A DNA stretch of 64,000 nt. It comes from G963665815 sp942492065. Lineage in GTDB: Bacteria > Cloacimonadota > Cloacimonadia > Cloacimonadales > JAIOQZ01. Below are positions 42,125-51,184 of the stretch, piece after piece. The number at the start of each line of letters is the position of its first letter. The first letter of the stretch is position 1. Below the pieces are notes generated by a model, which did not search any database, was not told the DNA's origin, and worked only from the letters and a program-made list of their open reading frames with translations. Made by a program: the position numbers and the translations under genes. Location of the stretch: the NCBI GenBank assembly GCA_942492065.1, contig CALODV010000008.1, forward strand, positions 186,001-250,000. Reading direction: 5' to 3'.

Positions 42125-45037
42125 CTAATTATAGGGCAATGTAATTACGAATTTAGTGTAAGCATTAGGAATGGATTCAACATACATTGTACCTTTATGG
42201 TTTTCCGTAATGATAAAATACGAGACTGACAATCCCAGTCCTGTTCCTTCTCCAACTGTTTTTAATGTAAAGAAAGGTTCGAAAATACGCTTCTGGTGTT
42301 TTTCAGATATACCGGGACCATTATCTTCGACTTCAATTCTTATGTTGTCAGTTTCTGCAAATACTCTGATGAATATTTCTGGAGTTCTTTGCTTAGATAT
42401 GTCGCTTAACATCAGAGCATGGGCTGAGTTTCTGAGAAGATTAAGAATAACTTGCTGTATTTTAGATCCTTCACAGTTAACTTCCGGTATGTCAGCAGAA
42501 TATTCTCTATGTATTTTTATCTTCTTGAAATCATATTTCTTACGCATATTATAATCATTGGAAGCGAGGTCAATAGTTTTATCCAGTAAAACAGCAATAT
42601 TTTCTTTTTGTGATCTTGTTTTGTTGTCTCTGGCAAAACTAAGCATATTATCTACAATTCTGGCAGCTATCAGCCCGGATTTCTTTATGTTGGATAGTAA
42701 ATGAAGGATTTTTCTCTTTTCCATATATTCCAGAATAAGTTTGAAGTCAATGCCAATTTCTTCAGCTATTCTATAGTTCTTTTTTAATCCTGATGTCAAT
42801 CTGTTATGAAGAACATCTGCATTTTGAATCATACCTGCCAGTGGATTATTTATTTCATGAGCCATACCTGCAGCCAAACCACCTATGGAAAGCATTTTTT
42901 CAGACTGCATCATCATTTCTTCCATTCTTATTTTATCAGTTATATCATCAATTTTTATTACAGCTCCATTTTCATTCTCAGAAATCAGAGGATATACAGT
43001 TATATTAAGAATATAAGTTGAGTCAAGGTTGGCATAAGGAACTTTTGACTCCTCTTGAATTGATCGCAGCAAAATAGCTTTCTCAACGGTTTTGTCTATA
43101 GCTTTTAACCATGGTAAGACAGTGTTAATGTTTTTTCCTTCGGCTTCTTCGGCAGATATACCTGTATTAATTGAAATTTCAGTATTCCAGAGTGTTATGA
43201 TGCAGTTAGAGTTTACACTGACAATTCCTGAAGGCATAGAGTCAATAATCGATTGAATGTATCTCTTTGATGTTGCTAAATCATTTTTCGCTTTAAGGAT
43301 TTCTGTAACATCATTTCCGAAAAACAAGATTTCCTGTAGTTGTTTTTCTTTATCAAACAGTTTCCTGATATTATAGATAACACTTCTTTTTTCACCAGTT
43401 TTGGTTGTCAATGAAACATGGTCGTAAAAGTTAAACTCATTCTCACTCAGAAAATCCTGAGGGAATCTTATTCTGTAATCCGGAAGGAAGACTTTTTTCC
43501 AATCCATCTTTCTGACATCATCAGAAGTATAACCAATAATCTGTTCCCCGGCAGGATTGACAAAAGTGATTTCCCCAAATGGAGATACTCCAAATATTAT
43601 TGAAGGTGATGACTGGATTATTACTTCGAGCTGATGCTTTTGAGTATTCAGCTCTTTCGTGGTATTCAGTCTTTCCAGATTCTCTTTATTAAGTTGACTA
43701 TTCAGATCAACCAATTCTTTTGTACGGCTTTCAACAAGAAGCTCAAGATCATCTTTGTAACTTGTAATCTGCCCTTCAGCTTCTTCTCGCTTCTGAATCA
43801 TTAGGTTCACATCTTCAGCTAGCTCCACAAATTCTGCATACTGAATCTCACTTGTATCTATTCTTTTACCCATTCTATCGTGATTCTTGATAAAATGAGA
43901 AAAGACACTGAAGTCGTTAATTGTCTTTACAATCATCAGATTAGAAATCTTACTGAAAATAAATGCAAGAATTATGAAAACAAACATAGAAAGCAGCATT
44001 TTTATTAATGAAGCAAGCTTAATAAATTTCAATTGCTCATTGATCTTCTCTTCAATCTCATCCATATAAAAGCCGGAAACAATATACCAGTCCCAATCGT
44101 CAAATTTCCGGGCTATACATAGTTTTTTTGAGGTTCTTGATGTAGAAGGATTAATCCAATTGTATTCAATGAAATCTCTTGTGTTCAAATCAGCATTTTC
44201 TTTAAGACTTGTCATGAAGTGATGATTATCACTATCTTTAATATCACTAAAATTTTTGCCAACCAACTCCGGGAAAGTTGAACTGAAAATTACAGGACCA
44301 TCCCCCCGGAAAAGATACAGTAATTCATGTTTATGCAAATCACTTATATAGTTGAACTGTTTTAATACTGTTTGTTGTAGATATGAAGACTCATCGTTGA
44401 TATAACTTCCTGTTCCTATAAACCAGTCAAATGGTTCAAAGTACTTTATATATGAAAGTTTCTCAGTATCAGTCCTTGAACCTTGCAGGTTCTTCCAGTA
44501 GTATTTTATAAAACCTTCTCGGTCTTTTCTAATCAAATCTATCATTTTCTTTACAAAATAGTTACCCTTTGAATCCTGTTGCTCAAGTATATCCTTTCCT
44601 TGATAGTCTATTGGGTGCAATTGACTTATGCCTGACATATTTATGGCAAAGTAGTATCCTTGACCATCATTCCAGCTTGCAGACTGGAGATTGCTTGTTA
44701 TCATTTGTTTCAATTCATGTTCAGACATCTTATCTTTGTATTTTCTGTAAAGATTTAAAATATAGGAATGAGCTTCATTAATTCTTGTTACTAGTTCATC
44801 TCTCTGCCGCTTCTCTGTATTAGTCTTCTGATATTGTATATAAACTTTAACTTCTCTTATCTTCTCAAGAGCATCGGTTTTAGCTTTGTCTACCAAGTAT
44901 TTACGCAAATTGGTTACATTTCTGGTGTATAATGCATAGTCGTGAATTATCCAAACAACTGAGAGAAATAGCGTCATGAAAACTAATGATTGTCTGATTT
45001 TCAGTTTCAGTTCTTTTGTAAACACTTTCTTAGACAC
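42125..45037 (-). CDS. Membrane sensor histidine kinase with Cache and PAS domains
   Basis: 970 residues. An N-terminal membrane helix (~12-30) and a second one (~340-362) bound a large periplasmic double-Cache region (YYFAINMSGISQLHP, GTGSYINDES, FSSTFPELVGKNF, WYIVSGFYMDEI). A HAMP-like linker, a coiled coil, two PAS domains (~465-590 and ~595-710) and a kinase core follow: His727 in GMAHEINNPLAG, NLLRNSAHAL, DNGPGISEKHQ and GEGTGLGLSVSY. The start is GTG at 45037 with AAGGAG seven bases upstream. It is the first gene of the three-gene phosphorelay operon. The ligand is unknown; Cache domains often bind small carboxylates or amino acids. Confidence 0.92.
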   Translation of the reverse strand: MSKKVFTKELKLKIRQSLVFMTLFLSVVWIIHDYALYTRNVTNLRKYLVDKAKTDALEKIREVKVYIQYQKTNTEKRQRDELVTRINEAHSYILNLYRKYKDKMSEHELKQMITSNLQSASWNDGQGYYFAINMSGISQLHPIDYQGKDILEQQDSKGNYFVKKMIDLIRKDREGFIKYYWKNLQGSRTDTEKLSYIKYFEPFDWFIGTGSYINDESSYLQQTVLKQFNYISDLHKHELLYLFRGDGPVIFSSTFPELVGKNFSDIKDSDNHHFMTSLKENADLNTRDFIEYNWINPSTSRTSKKLCIARKFDDWDWYIVSGFYMDEIEEKINEQLKFIKLASLIKMLLSMFVFIILAFIFSKISNLMIVKTINDFSVFSHFIKNHDRMGKRIDTSEIQYAEFVELAEDVNLMIQKREEAEGQITSYKDDLELLVESRTKELVDLNSQLNKENLERLNTTKELNTQKHQLEVIIQSSPSIIFGVSPFGEITFVNPAGEQIIGYTSDDVRKMDWKKVFLPDYRIRFPQDFLSENEFNFYDHVSLTTKTGEKRSVIYNIRKLFDKEKQLQEILFFGNDVTEILKAKNDLATSKRYIQSIIDSMPSGIVSVNSNCIITLWNTEISINTGISAEEAEGKNINTVLPWLKAIDKTVEKAILLRSIQEESKVPYANLDSTYILNITVYPLISENENGAVIKIDDITDKIRMEEMMMQSEKMLSIGGLAAGMAHEINNPLAGMIQNADVLHNRLTSGLKKNYRIAEEIGIDFKLILEYMEKRKILHLLSNIKKSGLIAARIVDNMLSFARDNKTRSQKENIAVLLDKTIDLASNDYNMRKKYDFKKIKIHREYSADIPEVNCEGSKIQQVILNLLRNSAHALMLSDISKQRTPEIFIRVFAETDNIRIEVEDNGPGISEKHQKRIFEPFFTLKTVGEGTGLGLSVSYFIITENHKGTMYVESIPNAYTKFVITLPYN

Positions 45038-45253
45038 TGATTCTCCTTAACGTGTAGTATATGACTTCTATTGAAACTAGCAATTTGAAAGTAAACATAT
45101 CTAAAATATAATAACTTAGTTTGTAAACACAAAATTCTATATTCATTAAATTTCAGTATATTCTGAATATTCTTAGCATAATGTTTTGTCATTGTTATAT
45201 CGGGTTCCATGTTCATTTTGCAGTTATTGCATGTATATTATAAATAGTTTATG

Positions 45254-45282
45254 TTGACATAACATTATAGATGGTAAATAAT
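45254..45282 (+). promoter_or_regulatory. Sigma-70-type promoter for a short transcript
   Basis: TTGACA (45254-45259), 17-base spacer, AATAAT (45277-45282, five of six). The start of transcription would be near 45289, only 30 bases before the terminator hairpin. Confidence 0.6.
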
Positions 45283-45288
45283 TAGATT

Positions 45289-45352
45289 ATGAGTAATTAC
45301 ATATGTTCTCATGAACATGAGCCCTCTGATTCTGCTGTTAGAGGGCTCTTTT
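45289..45352 (+). ncRNA. Putative short RNA or attenuator leader of the MBL operon
   Basis: From the predicted start near 45289 the transcript would contain a small hairpin ATGTTC/GAACAT with loop TCAT (45303-45318), immediately followed by an intrinsic terminator: stem GAGCCCTCT/AGAGGGCTC (45319-45327 and 45340-45348), 12-base loop, then TTTT. No protein gene precedes this terminator on the plus strand, so it should end a ~64-nt RNA or act as a conditional stop in the leader of the gene that starts 65 bases later. Existence of the RNA is inference. Confidence 0.5.
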
Positions 45353-45417
45353 AATAAATCTTGCAATAAAAATGATTAAGTATAGAAATGACTTTAAACT
45401 GATAAAGAGAGATAATT

Positions 45418-46269
45418 ATGCTGGAAAAAATAAAGATCAGAGATAATCTAACTCAACTCTGTTCAGATGGGGCATGTGTGAATTCATATGTTCTGGAAAA
45501 AGATGATTTCTTGATAGTCTTTGATACTCTAATTCGTCCTAAAGATATAAATGAACTGAAAGAATTTACTGATAATCTGGCTAAACCGGTGAAGTATATT
45601 CTTAATACTCATTGGCATAGCGATCATTGTTACGGAAACAGGATTATTGCCGCGAATGATACTGTAATCATTGCCCATAAAGAGTTCTGGACAACTATAA
45701 GCCGTGAGAAGTATGTTATATCCAAGAAAAGAGTAAGAACAATTAATAATGATATTATCAGAAAACCAAATATTACTTTTGATTCGGGAATGCAATTACT
45801 TGAAAACATAAACTTAAGTGTTATTCACACTCCCGGACATTCTCCGGATAGCTCATCTATAATTTCGGAAGAAGATTCATTCGCTATTTGTGGAGATACT
45901 GTACTGAACTCATGTAACGAAAAATATGCCATACCTTATTTTTACTGGGGTTCTCATGCTGAACTGGTTATGAGTTTGGAGAAACTGATAAAACTCAACT
46001 GCAAAACATACTTGACGGGACATGGTTACTGTGTGACTAAAGAAAAGATAGAATCAGATCTTATATACTTACGAAATTTGGATATAAAATTCACAGAGAT
46101 CATTGCTGTCCAAAAAGATTTAGGATTTGATCAAACTATGGAGATTCTAAAAGAGAATATCAGGCTTGAAGAATGTCTATCGGGTATGGACAGTGAGTCT
46201 TTCTGGGTGCCGCGAATGCATTATCTCAATATGAAAAAAATGTTAATGGAGGAAAGGGATGTTCAATGA
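45418..46269 (+). CDS. Metallo-beta-lactamase-fold hydrolase
   Basis: The 283-aa protein carries the MBL motif THWHSDH (His65, His67, Asp69, His70), HTPGHSPDSSSII, ICGDTVLNSC (metal-bridging Asp) and a late His in TGHGYCV. It belongs to the broad glyoxalase II/quorum-lactonase-like group and the substrate cannot be told from sequence. AAGAGAGA precedes the ATG. It overlaps the following DUF1232 gene by 11 bases. Confidence 0.87.
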   Translation: MLEKIKIRDNLTQLCSDGACVNSYVLEKDDFLIVFDTLIRPKDINELKEFTDNLAKPVKYILNTHWHSDHCYGNRIIAANDTVIIAHKEFWTTISREKYVISKKRVRTINNDIIRKPNITFDSGMQLLENINLSVIHTPGHSPDSSSIISEEDSFAICGDTVLNSCNEKYAIPYFYWGSHAELVMSLEKLIKLNCKTYLTGHGYCVTKEKIESDLIYLRNLDIKFTEIIAVQKDLGFDQTMEILKENIRLEECLSGMDSESFWVPRMHYLNMKKMLMEERDVQ

Positions 46270-46795
46270 TGAAGATGTAATAGAAACTGAAGCAGAAGAA
46301 CTCAACCGGGAAGAGTCAGGAAAGCTTGAAGCTTTTGTATATAATAAGGAGGATCAGGAGAAGCACTTTCGCTTTTACGAGAAACTAAGAGATAAGATCA
46401 GAGATATGGCAGGGAAATATCATGATCATCCTGTTCTTGATTATGTTCTGCTGCTGCCCGATTTCTTCATGTTGCTGTTAAGACTTCTCAAAGATAAAGA
46501 TGTTCCTGTCAAAGACAAGACTTTTATCCTGGCACTTGTTGGTTATGTCATTCTTCCCGTGGATTTTATCCCGGACTTTATTCCTGTAGTCGGACTCATG
46601 GATGATCTTCTCATTGTTGTGTATGGGCTGAATGCTATAATTAAAGATGTTGGTCCTGAGATATTAAACAGACATTGGAGTGGGAAATCCAGTTTGCTTA
46701 ATACTATTACAAATATTATTGATAAATCAAATCTGCTTATGAAGTCAAAAGTTTTTTCTAAAATTAAAAAGTGGATAAATGTCAGAAGAGGTTAA
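46259..46795 (+). CDS. DUF1232 (YkvA-like) membrane protein
   Basis: The 178-aa protein has a charged N-terminal region and the DUF1232 hydrophobic core (KDKTFILALVGYVILPVDFI, PDFIPVVGLMDDLLIVVYGL). The function is unknown. The ATG at 46259 has GGAGGAAAGG directly upstream, inside the end of the MBL gene. The rdgB start is 1 base after its stop, so the three genes form one operon. Confidence 0.85.
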   Translation: MFNDEDVIETEAEELNREESGKLEAFVYNKEDQEKHFRFYEKLRDKIRDMAGKYHDHPVLDYVLLLPDFFMLLLRLLKDKDVPVKDKTFILALVGYVILPVDFIPDFIPVVGLMDDLLIVVYGLNAIIKDVGPEILNRHWSGKSSLLNTITNIIDKSNLLMKSKVFSKIKKWINVRRG

Positions 46796-46796
46796 T

Positions 46797-47396
46797 ATGA
46801 AATTGTTAGTTGCTACAAGAAATAAAGATAAGCTTAAAGAGATAAAGCAAATGTTTGAAGGTACAGATATAGATGTTGTCTCAATCAGTATGTATGCTGA
46901 TATGCCTGAAGTAATTGAGGATTGTGACACATTAGAAGGTAATGCAAGAAAAAAAGCATTGGAAACTTCGAAATTTACAGGCTTACATACTATAGCAGAT
47001 GATACCGGACTCTTTGTAGATGCATTGAACGGTCAACCAGGTGTATATTCTGCACGTTTTGCCGGACCGGAATGCTCATATAAAGATAACAGATCAAAAA
47101 TGCTGAAAGAAATGGAGAATGAAGCCAGCAGATCAGCCAGGTTCAGAACAATAGCAGCTTTTGCATCTTCTGAAAAAGTTATACATATCACTGAAGGCAG
47201 GGTAGAAGGTGAAATCACTGATGAGGAAGTTGGTGAAAAAGGTTTTGGGTATGATGCAATTTTCAGATCTACAGAAACAGGTCTAACTTTTGGAGAAATG
47301 AGCGATGAAGCAAAGAATGAAATCAGTCATAGAGGCAGAGCCCTCAAGAAGATGATTCCATTTATTATTGATTACTTCAAAAAACTGGAGAAGTAG
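46797..47396 (+). CDS. rdgB: dITP/XTP pyrophosphatase (RdgB/HAM1)
   Basis: Hydrolyses non-canonical purine nucleoside triphosphates (dITP, ITP, XTP) to monophosphates, keeping them out of DNA and RNA. The 199-aa protein shows VATRNKDKLKEIKQMF, ADDTGLFVDALNGQPGVYSA, RFAG, GFGYDAIF and SHRGRALKKM, which is the complete set of family motifs. The ATG at 46797 is preferred to 46779 because AGAGG precedes it and it lies just after the upstream stop. Full length. Confidence 0.96.
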   Translation: MKLLVATRNKDKLKEIKQMFEGTDIDVVSISMYADMPEVIEDCDTLEGNARKKALETSKFTGLHTIADDTGLFVDALNGQPGVYSARFAGPECSYKDNRSKMLKEMENEASRSARFRTIAAFASSEKVIHITEGRVEGEITDEEVGEKGFGYDAIFRSTETGLTFGEMSDEAKNEISHRGRALKKMIPFIIDYFKKLEK

Positions 47397-47400
47397 AAAT

Positions 47401-48384
47401 CTATTTTTCCAACTCAAGCAGATCTTGTATTCTTTGTCTGCTTAAGCCTGTTTTAAGCTCTGTTTTGTCATTAAAGTTTTGGTTGTACCAGTTTAGAGTA
47501 TCTTCAATTGTTTCTCGATAGTCTCTGAACTGAAGACCATTTGCTATAGCTCTATTTATACTTATGTCTGAAAATCCGGTATAATCACCTTCTGCTGGAA
47601 TCCATACCGGAAGGTCAGACCAGGGCATAATATTATTACCTGTAAGAAAATCATTATCGCGGAAGTTAATATTTACTGCCGGATTGGCTATTTCTTTACA
47701 GTGATTAATAAAATCGAACATTTTTATCGGAGTCTCTGGACCTGCAGCATTGAATATACCTTTTATGCTTTTTTCAGCAAGATGAATTGTCCATAATGCC
47801 AAGTCTCGTACATCAATGATCTGGATATTATCATTATAGTTCGGGACAATCACATCAGTTGACCTTTGCATTATTACTGGCCAGTATGTGAACCTGTCAG
47901 AAGGATCATCCGGGCCACAAATGAGTCCTGGACGAATAACTGTTACATTTTTGAATTCATTTAAAGCCCTTTTCTCACATAGAGCTTTTAAGGGTCCATA
48001 AGTTTCACCCGTGATTTCTCTTATATTCTCATCTTCAATTGTACCAACTGGATAACCCTCATCAATATTTCTAATCTTGAAATCCTGATAGACTGACACG
48101 GAAGAAATGAGTATATAGTGTTTGATATTATTTTTTATTGTCTTAAGAAGCTGAGTAACTTGGTTCGGAAAGTAGGCACATGTATCAATGACGACATCTG
48201 CGTTCATATTTTTTAACTTTTCCAGATCAGTATTTCTATCTCCGTGAATGTTTTCCAAGTTGCTAAACAATTCGGGATTTGTATTACCTCTGTTAAACAT
48301 CGTGACTTTATGTCCTTTTTCAATCAACTTTAACACAATATGCTTGCCGAGGAATTTTTTCCCTCCAATAATCAGAAAATGCAT
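47401..48384 (-). CDS. NAD(P)-dependent epimerase/reductase, CSP41-like
   Basis: Atypical extended SDR protein of 327 aa. The nucleotide-binding loop is LIIGGKKFLGKHIV, followed by GHKVTMFNRGNTNPELF and HGDRNTDLEKL, the pattern of CSP41-type and related bacterial reductases rather than classical nucleotide-sugar epimerases. The ISSVSVY motif and a GETYGPLKALCEK segment occupy the active-site region. The ATG at 48384 is chosen because AAAGGAG precedes it; the frame open to 48510 adds an unrelated N-terminus. It lies 10 bases after the beta-barrel lipoprotein gene. The substrate is unknown. Confidence 0.83.
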   Translation of the reverse strand: MHFLIIGGKKFLGKHIVLKLIEKGHKVTMFNRGNTNPELFSNLENIHGDRNTDLEKLKNMNADVVIDTCAYFPNQVTQLLKTIKNNIKHYILISSVSVYQDFKIRNIDEGYPVGTIEDENIREITGETYGPLKALCEKRALNEFKNVTVIRPGLICGPDDPSDRFTYWPVIMQRSTDVIVPNYNDNIQIIDVRDLALWTIHLAEKSIKGIFNAAGPETPIKMFDFINHCKEIANPAVNINFRDNDFLTGNNIMPWSDLPVWIPAEGDYTGFSDISINRAIANGLQFRDYRETIEDTLNWYNQNFNDKTELKTGLSRQRIQDLLELEK

Positions 48385-48394
48385 AGGTTCTCCT

Positions 48395-49195
48395 TTAATA
48401 GTTCTCAAACTGCAATCCAAGTTTAAACAATATATACGGTGAGGGCTTGAATACATCATTTTCAAAATCCTGAAAGGTTGTATCATTCCACAAGTGAATT
48501 CCTCCAACAAAGTCTGCCGTTATCTTGATGTTCTCAGGATTAAAAACAAGACCGCCCAATCCAAAGAAAATATTTACACCTGTAACAAAATCACTGGAAA
48601 TTTTGTCACCATCATCATCATAAATAGAATTTCTGAACTTGTAGTATAATAAACTTGGTCCTATCCCTATCGTATAATGTGCTCCAAGAAATGTATATTC
48701 GGGAGTATATGCTTTTGAATATTTGAGACTTGCATTCATGAGAAGCATGTCTTTCTTAAAACCTTTGGATAGTTTATGACCAGACAGCAGACTTAATTGT
48801 CCAATTCCAAGATCACAACCAATACTCTTATTTTCTGAGTATGTTCCTCCTATATCCAAACCGAACTGCATAATGTCAGTACCTGATCTTAAATTTATAA
48901 CTCCACTTGTGTAATAAGGTTTTATGTAGATCGCTTCAGCCTTCTCAATTGATTTCACAGAACTAGTATCACTATAGGTCATAATACTCGCAGTATTACA
49001 ATCAATGACGTGATCCACTACATATTTCTCTTTTACTATTCGCTCTTCTGAGTAGTCATCACTTGCTTTTTCCGCAGCTCCTGATAAACTCCCTCTTGAT
49101 CTTCTTTTTCTCACCGGTTCAGTTTCAACAAAGTCACATCCAATTAAAGTTACAACAATTAATAATAAAAATAGGTTACGCATATTTTTCTTCAT
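48395..49195 (-). CDS. Outer-membrane beta-barrel lipoprotein, unknown
   Basis: The 266-aa product has a lipoprotein signal peptide (residues 6-19, lipobox TLIGC, Cys20), a basic Arg/Lys-rich segment (VRKRRSRG), a polar linker, and then alternating strands from ~residue 90 (GVINLRSGTDIMQFGLDIGG, YTIGIGPSLLYYKF, NIFFGLGGLVF) to an aromatic C-terminus. A barrel or beta-sandwich at the outer membrane is likely. No family recognised. AGGAG precedes the ATG. Confidence 0.72.
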   Translation of the reverse strand: MKKNMRNLFLLLIVVTLIGCDFVETEPVRKRRSRGSLSGAAEKASDDYSEERIVKEKYVVDHVIDCNTASIMTYSDTSSVKSIEKAEAIYIKPYYTSGVINLRSGTDIMQFGLDIGGTYSENKSIGCDLGIGQLSLLSGHKLSKGFKKDMLLMNASLKYSKAYTPEYTFLGAHYTIGIGPSLLYYKFRNSIYDDDGDKISSDFVTGVNIFFGLGGLVFNPENIKITADFVGGIHLWNDTTFQDFENDVFKPSPYILFKLGLQFENY

Positions 49196-49264
49196 ATATA
49201 CTCCTGTAGATTACAACAGAAATGTTCTTTTATACTAATAACTGAGTACTACTGGAAAAGTTGC

Positions 49265-49296
49265 AATAAAAAAAGCTGCTGAAGTAATTCAGCAGC
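49265..49296 (-). terminator. Intrinsic terminator downstream of the porin gene
   Basis: A perfect 9-bp stem GCTGCTGAA/TTCAGCAGC with a 4-base loop (49275-49296), followed on the minus strand by seven U and more U-rich sequence. It lies 26 bases past the porin stop codon. Confidence 0.92.
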
Positions 49297-49321
49297 ATAA
49301 TCAGACATATAAGTAAGCTGA

Positions 49322-50545
49322 TTAGAAAAGGTATGTTAGTTTAGCCGCAAAAAGGAACCAGTCTTCTTCTACCTCAAGAGAATTCTCCTGATCAACTTCA
49401 AAAAGGCTGGCAGCACCGTTCATCTTGTGTACTTCTGTTTTAATTATCCAGGATGACATCAAGTCTGTTCTCAGGGAAAGACAAATATCTTTTTGCCATC
49501 CGTATTCCTCTGTTTGTGACCATGCTCTTGTAGGATTAACAAGTATTTTCTTACCATCTTTATCATCTTTATTTGGGTAAAATTCAGTATAGTATCCTCC
49601 AACTTCGAACATATCATTGATTCGATAATCAACTTTGCCATAAAATCCCATTGATTTTGTATCAGGGGCCAGATCAACTTCAACAAATTCAAATGAAGGA
49701 AGAGGTAATGTCCTATTGAAGTGTCTGAGCTGATTAATATCAAGTAAAAGATATTCTCCTGAAATGTTGAAGTTTTTGTAGCTGAATTTTGCTGATGCAA
49801 TATATACTTCAGGTCTTACATGTGATTCGATTGACACCGAATTGTCAGCTGGATCCGGAAGAGCATATTTGAAATCTCCCTGAATGTAGGATCCCCCTAT
49901 GGATAGCCCATTCAAAGGTGTTTCCCACGTCAGATTGACATTATACTTGTACCTCATATCAAGTGCCTGCAGATTTTCTGAAACATATCTCCCGAAAGTT
50001 CCTTTTGTGTCTATTTCATCACTTCCGATCATCATATTGTATTTTAAATTACCAAAAGTTCCAACATTGCGACTTCCATAAAGACCTAAACCTCTGTTAG
50101 TCATGAAAACATCTCTGAAAGTCTCAGGGTATACACCAAGTGGAAGGAAGATGTTGGTTCTTACCATATCGAGATCCCAATATTCAGACATCATCCCAAC
50201 AGGAACTTTAGCTTTGCCTACGCGAATACCAAGATAAGGTTTCCATTGGTAGTCTGCAAAGGCCCAGTCAATTCTTACAGTGTTGTTTTCCATATTTCCA
50301 AGATCTCTTGAAGAAAGCTGAATTCCTACATGGAGTTTTCTTGATATCTTTTTCTGGAAGTTTATACCGATTTCGTTAAAATGGAATGATCCTTCTGAAG
50401 TTCTTGCGTTAAAATTGTTTTCATCTGAGTACAAATAGCCTTGTGATACATATCCGCGGATTTTAACTTCATTTTTGTTACCCAAAGCGAATAATGAAAT
50501 AGACATGCAAATTAAAATTATTGATAATATTGTTACTTTTTTCAT
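49322..50545 (-). CDS. Outer-membrane porin (phosphate-porin-like)
   Basis: The 407-aa protein has a signal peptide (~1-21), then a 16-strand-type barrel with alternating strands from KIRGYVSQGYLYSD to the C-terminal FLFAAKLTYLF ending in Phe. Blocks such as FYGKVDYRINDMFEVGGYYT and FYPNKDDKDGKK resemble porins that travel with a short PstS-like protein in proteobacteria. The PstS-like gene directly upstream (9-base gap) and the terminator downstream define a two-gene operon. A role in anion or phosphate uptake is inference. Confidence 0.8.
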   Translation of the reverse strand: MKKVTILSIILICMSISLFALGNKNEVKIRGYVSQGYLYSDENNFNARTSEGSFHFNEIGINFQKKISRKLHVGIQLSSRDLGNMENNTVRIDWAFADYQWKPYLGIRVGKAKVPVGMMSEYWDLDMVRTNIFLPLGVYPETFRDVFMTNRGLGLYGSRNVGTFGNLKYNMMIGSDEIDTKGTFGRYVSENLQALDMRYKYNVNLTWETPLNGLSIGGSYIQGDFKYALPDPADNSVSIESHVRPEVYIASAKFSYKNFNISGEYLLLDINQLRHFNRTLPLPSFEFVEVDLAPDTKSMGFYGKVDYRINDMFEVGGYYTEFYPNKDDKDGKKILVNPTRAWSQTEEYGWQKDICLSLRTDLMSSWIIKTEVHKMNGAASLFEVDQENSLEVEEDWFLFAAKLTYLF

Positions 50546-50554
50546 AGGTTCTCC

Positions 50555-50977
50555 TTAATTAACCATGACTGCTTTCACGCTGTCATCCAGGGATTTAACA
50601 TCAATATATCCAATGGCACCCTTATTGCTTTTTACAAAATCAATGACCTCTTTGTCGGAATTAAATACTTCAGGTTCAATTGCTTTACCTGTGTAAATCA
50701 TCTTTTCCCAGTGTTTTTTGAAATCTGAAGAGCTTAATCCTGTAAATTCCTGTAAAAATCCATTGTGTGAATCATTGTCATTTTGAATTGCAACGATCAA
50801 CTCATCAATCCCTTTAAGAGATTTCAGTTCTCCCATAAATATTGCCTTGGCTGCAGGTTTCGGTATAACCTTAATGTCTGAGTCTTTGTTAATAATGACG
50901 ATTATCTTGGCATTCAGGACTGTAGTCAGCAGCATCAGCAAAATAATCAATACAATTGTTTTACGCGCAAATTGCAT
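50555..50977 (-). CDS. Short PstS-like periplasmic substrate-binding protein
   Basis: The 140-aa protein has a signal peptide (about residues 1-23, ending LNA) and a single-lobe PBP-like fold: IVIINKDSDIKVIPKPAAKA, IFMGELKSLKGI, FLQEFTGLSSSDFKKHW and GAIGYIDVKSL. These match the phosphate-ABC substrate-binding-like family, but at about half the length of PstS. It is operonic with the porin and has no ABC transporter nearby. It could sense or pass an anion to the barrel. GGAGAA precedes the ATG. Confidence 0.8.
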   Translation of the reverse strand: MQFARKTIVLIILLMLLTTVLNAKIIVIINKDSDIKVIPKPAAKAIFMGELKSLKGIDELIVAIQNDNDSHNGFLQEFTGLSSSDFKKHWEKMIYTGKAIEPEVFNSDKEVIDFVKSNKGAIGYIDVKSLDDSVKAVMVN

Positions 50978-51184
50978 ATTTTCTCCTTATCTTTATTTTA
51001 TTATGTCAGTTAAAAGATTATTATCTCTATGATTCAGTAGGTAATATTAATATAAAAGAATCAGTATTAAACTATAATAATGAAAATCAGTAAATTTGCA
51101 ACAAAAAGCTTACTTTTACCAGCAGATTTTTTAAATGTTATGAAAACGGCTTGATTGCTTTTTAATGTAGCTAAAATGAAGTCA

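Larger units (their letters stand above)
45038..45417. other. 380-base intergenic region between divergent operons
   Basis: It holds the ribosome binding site and presumed promoter of the Cache kinase operon (minus strand), an AT-rich stretch with no credible gene, and on the plus strand a promoter (45254-45282) followed by a terminator (45319-45352) with no protein gene between them. Confidence 0.8.
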
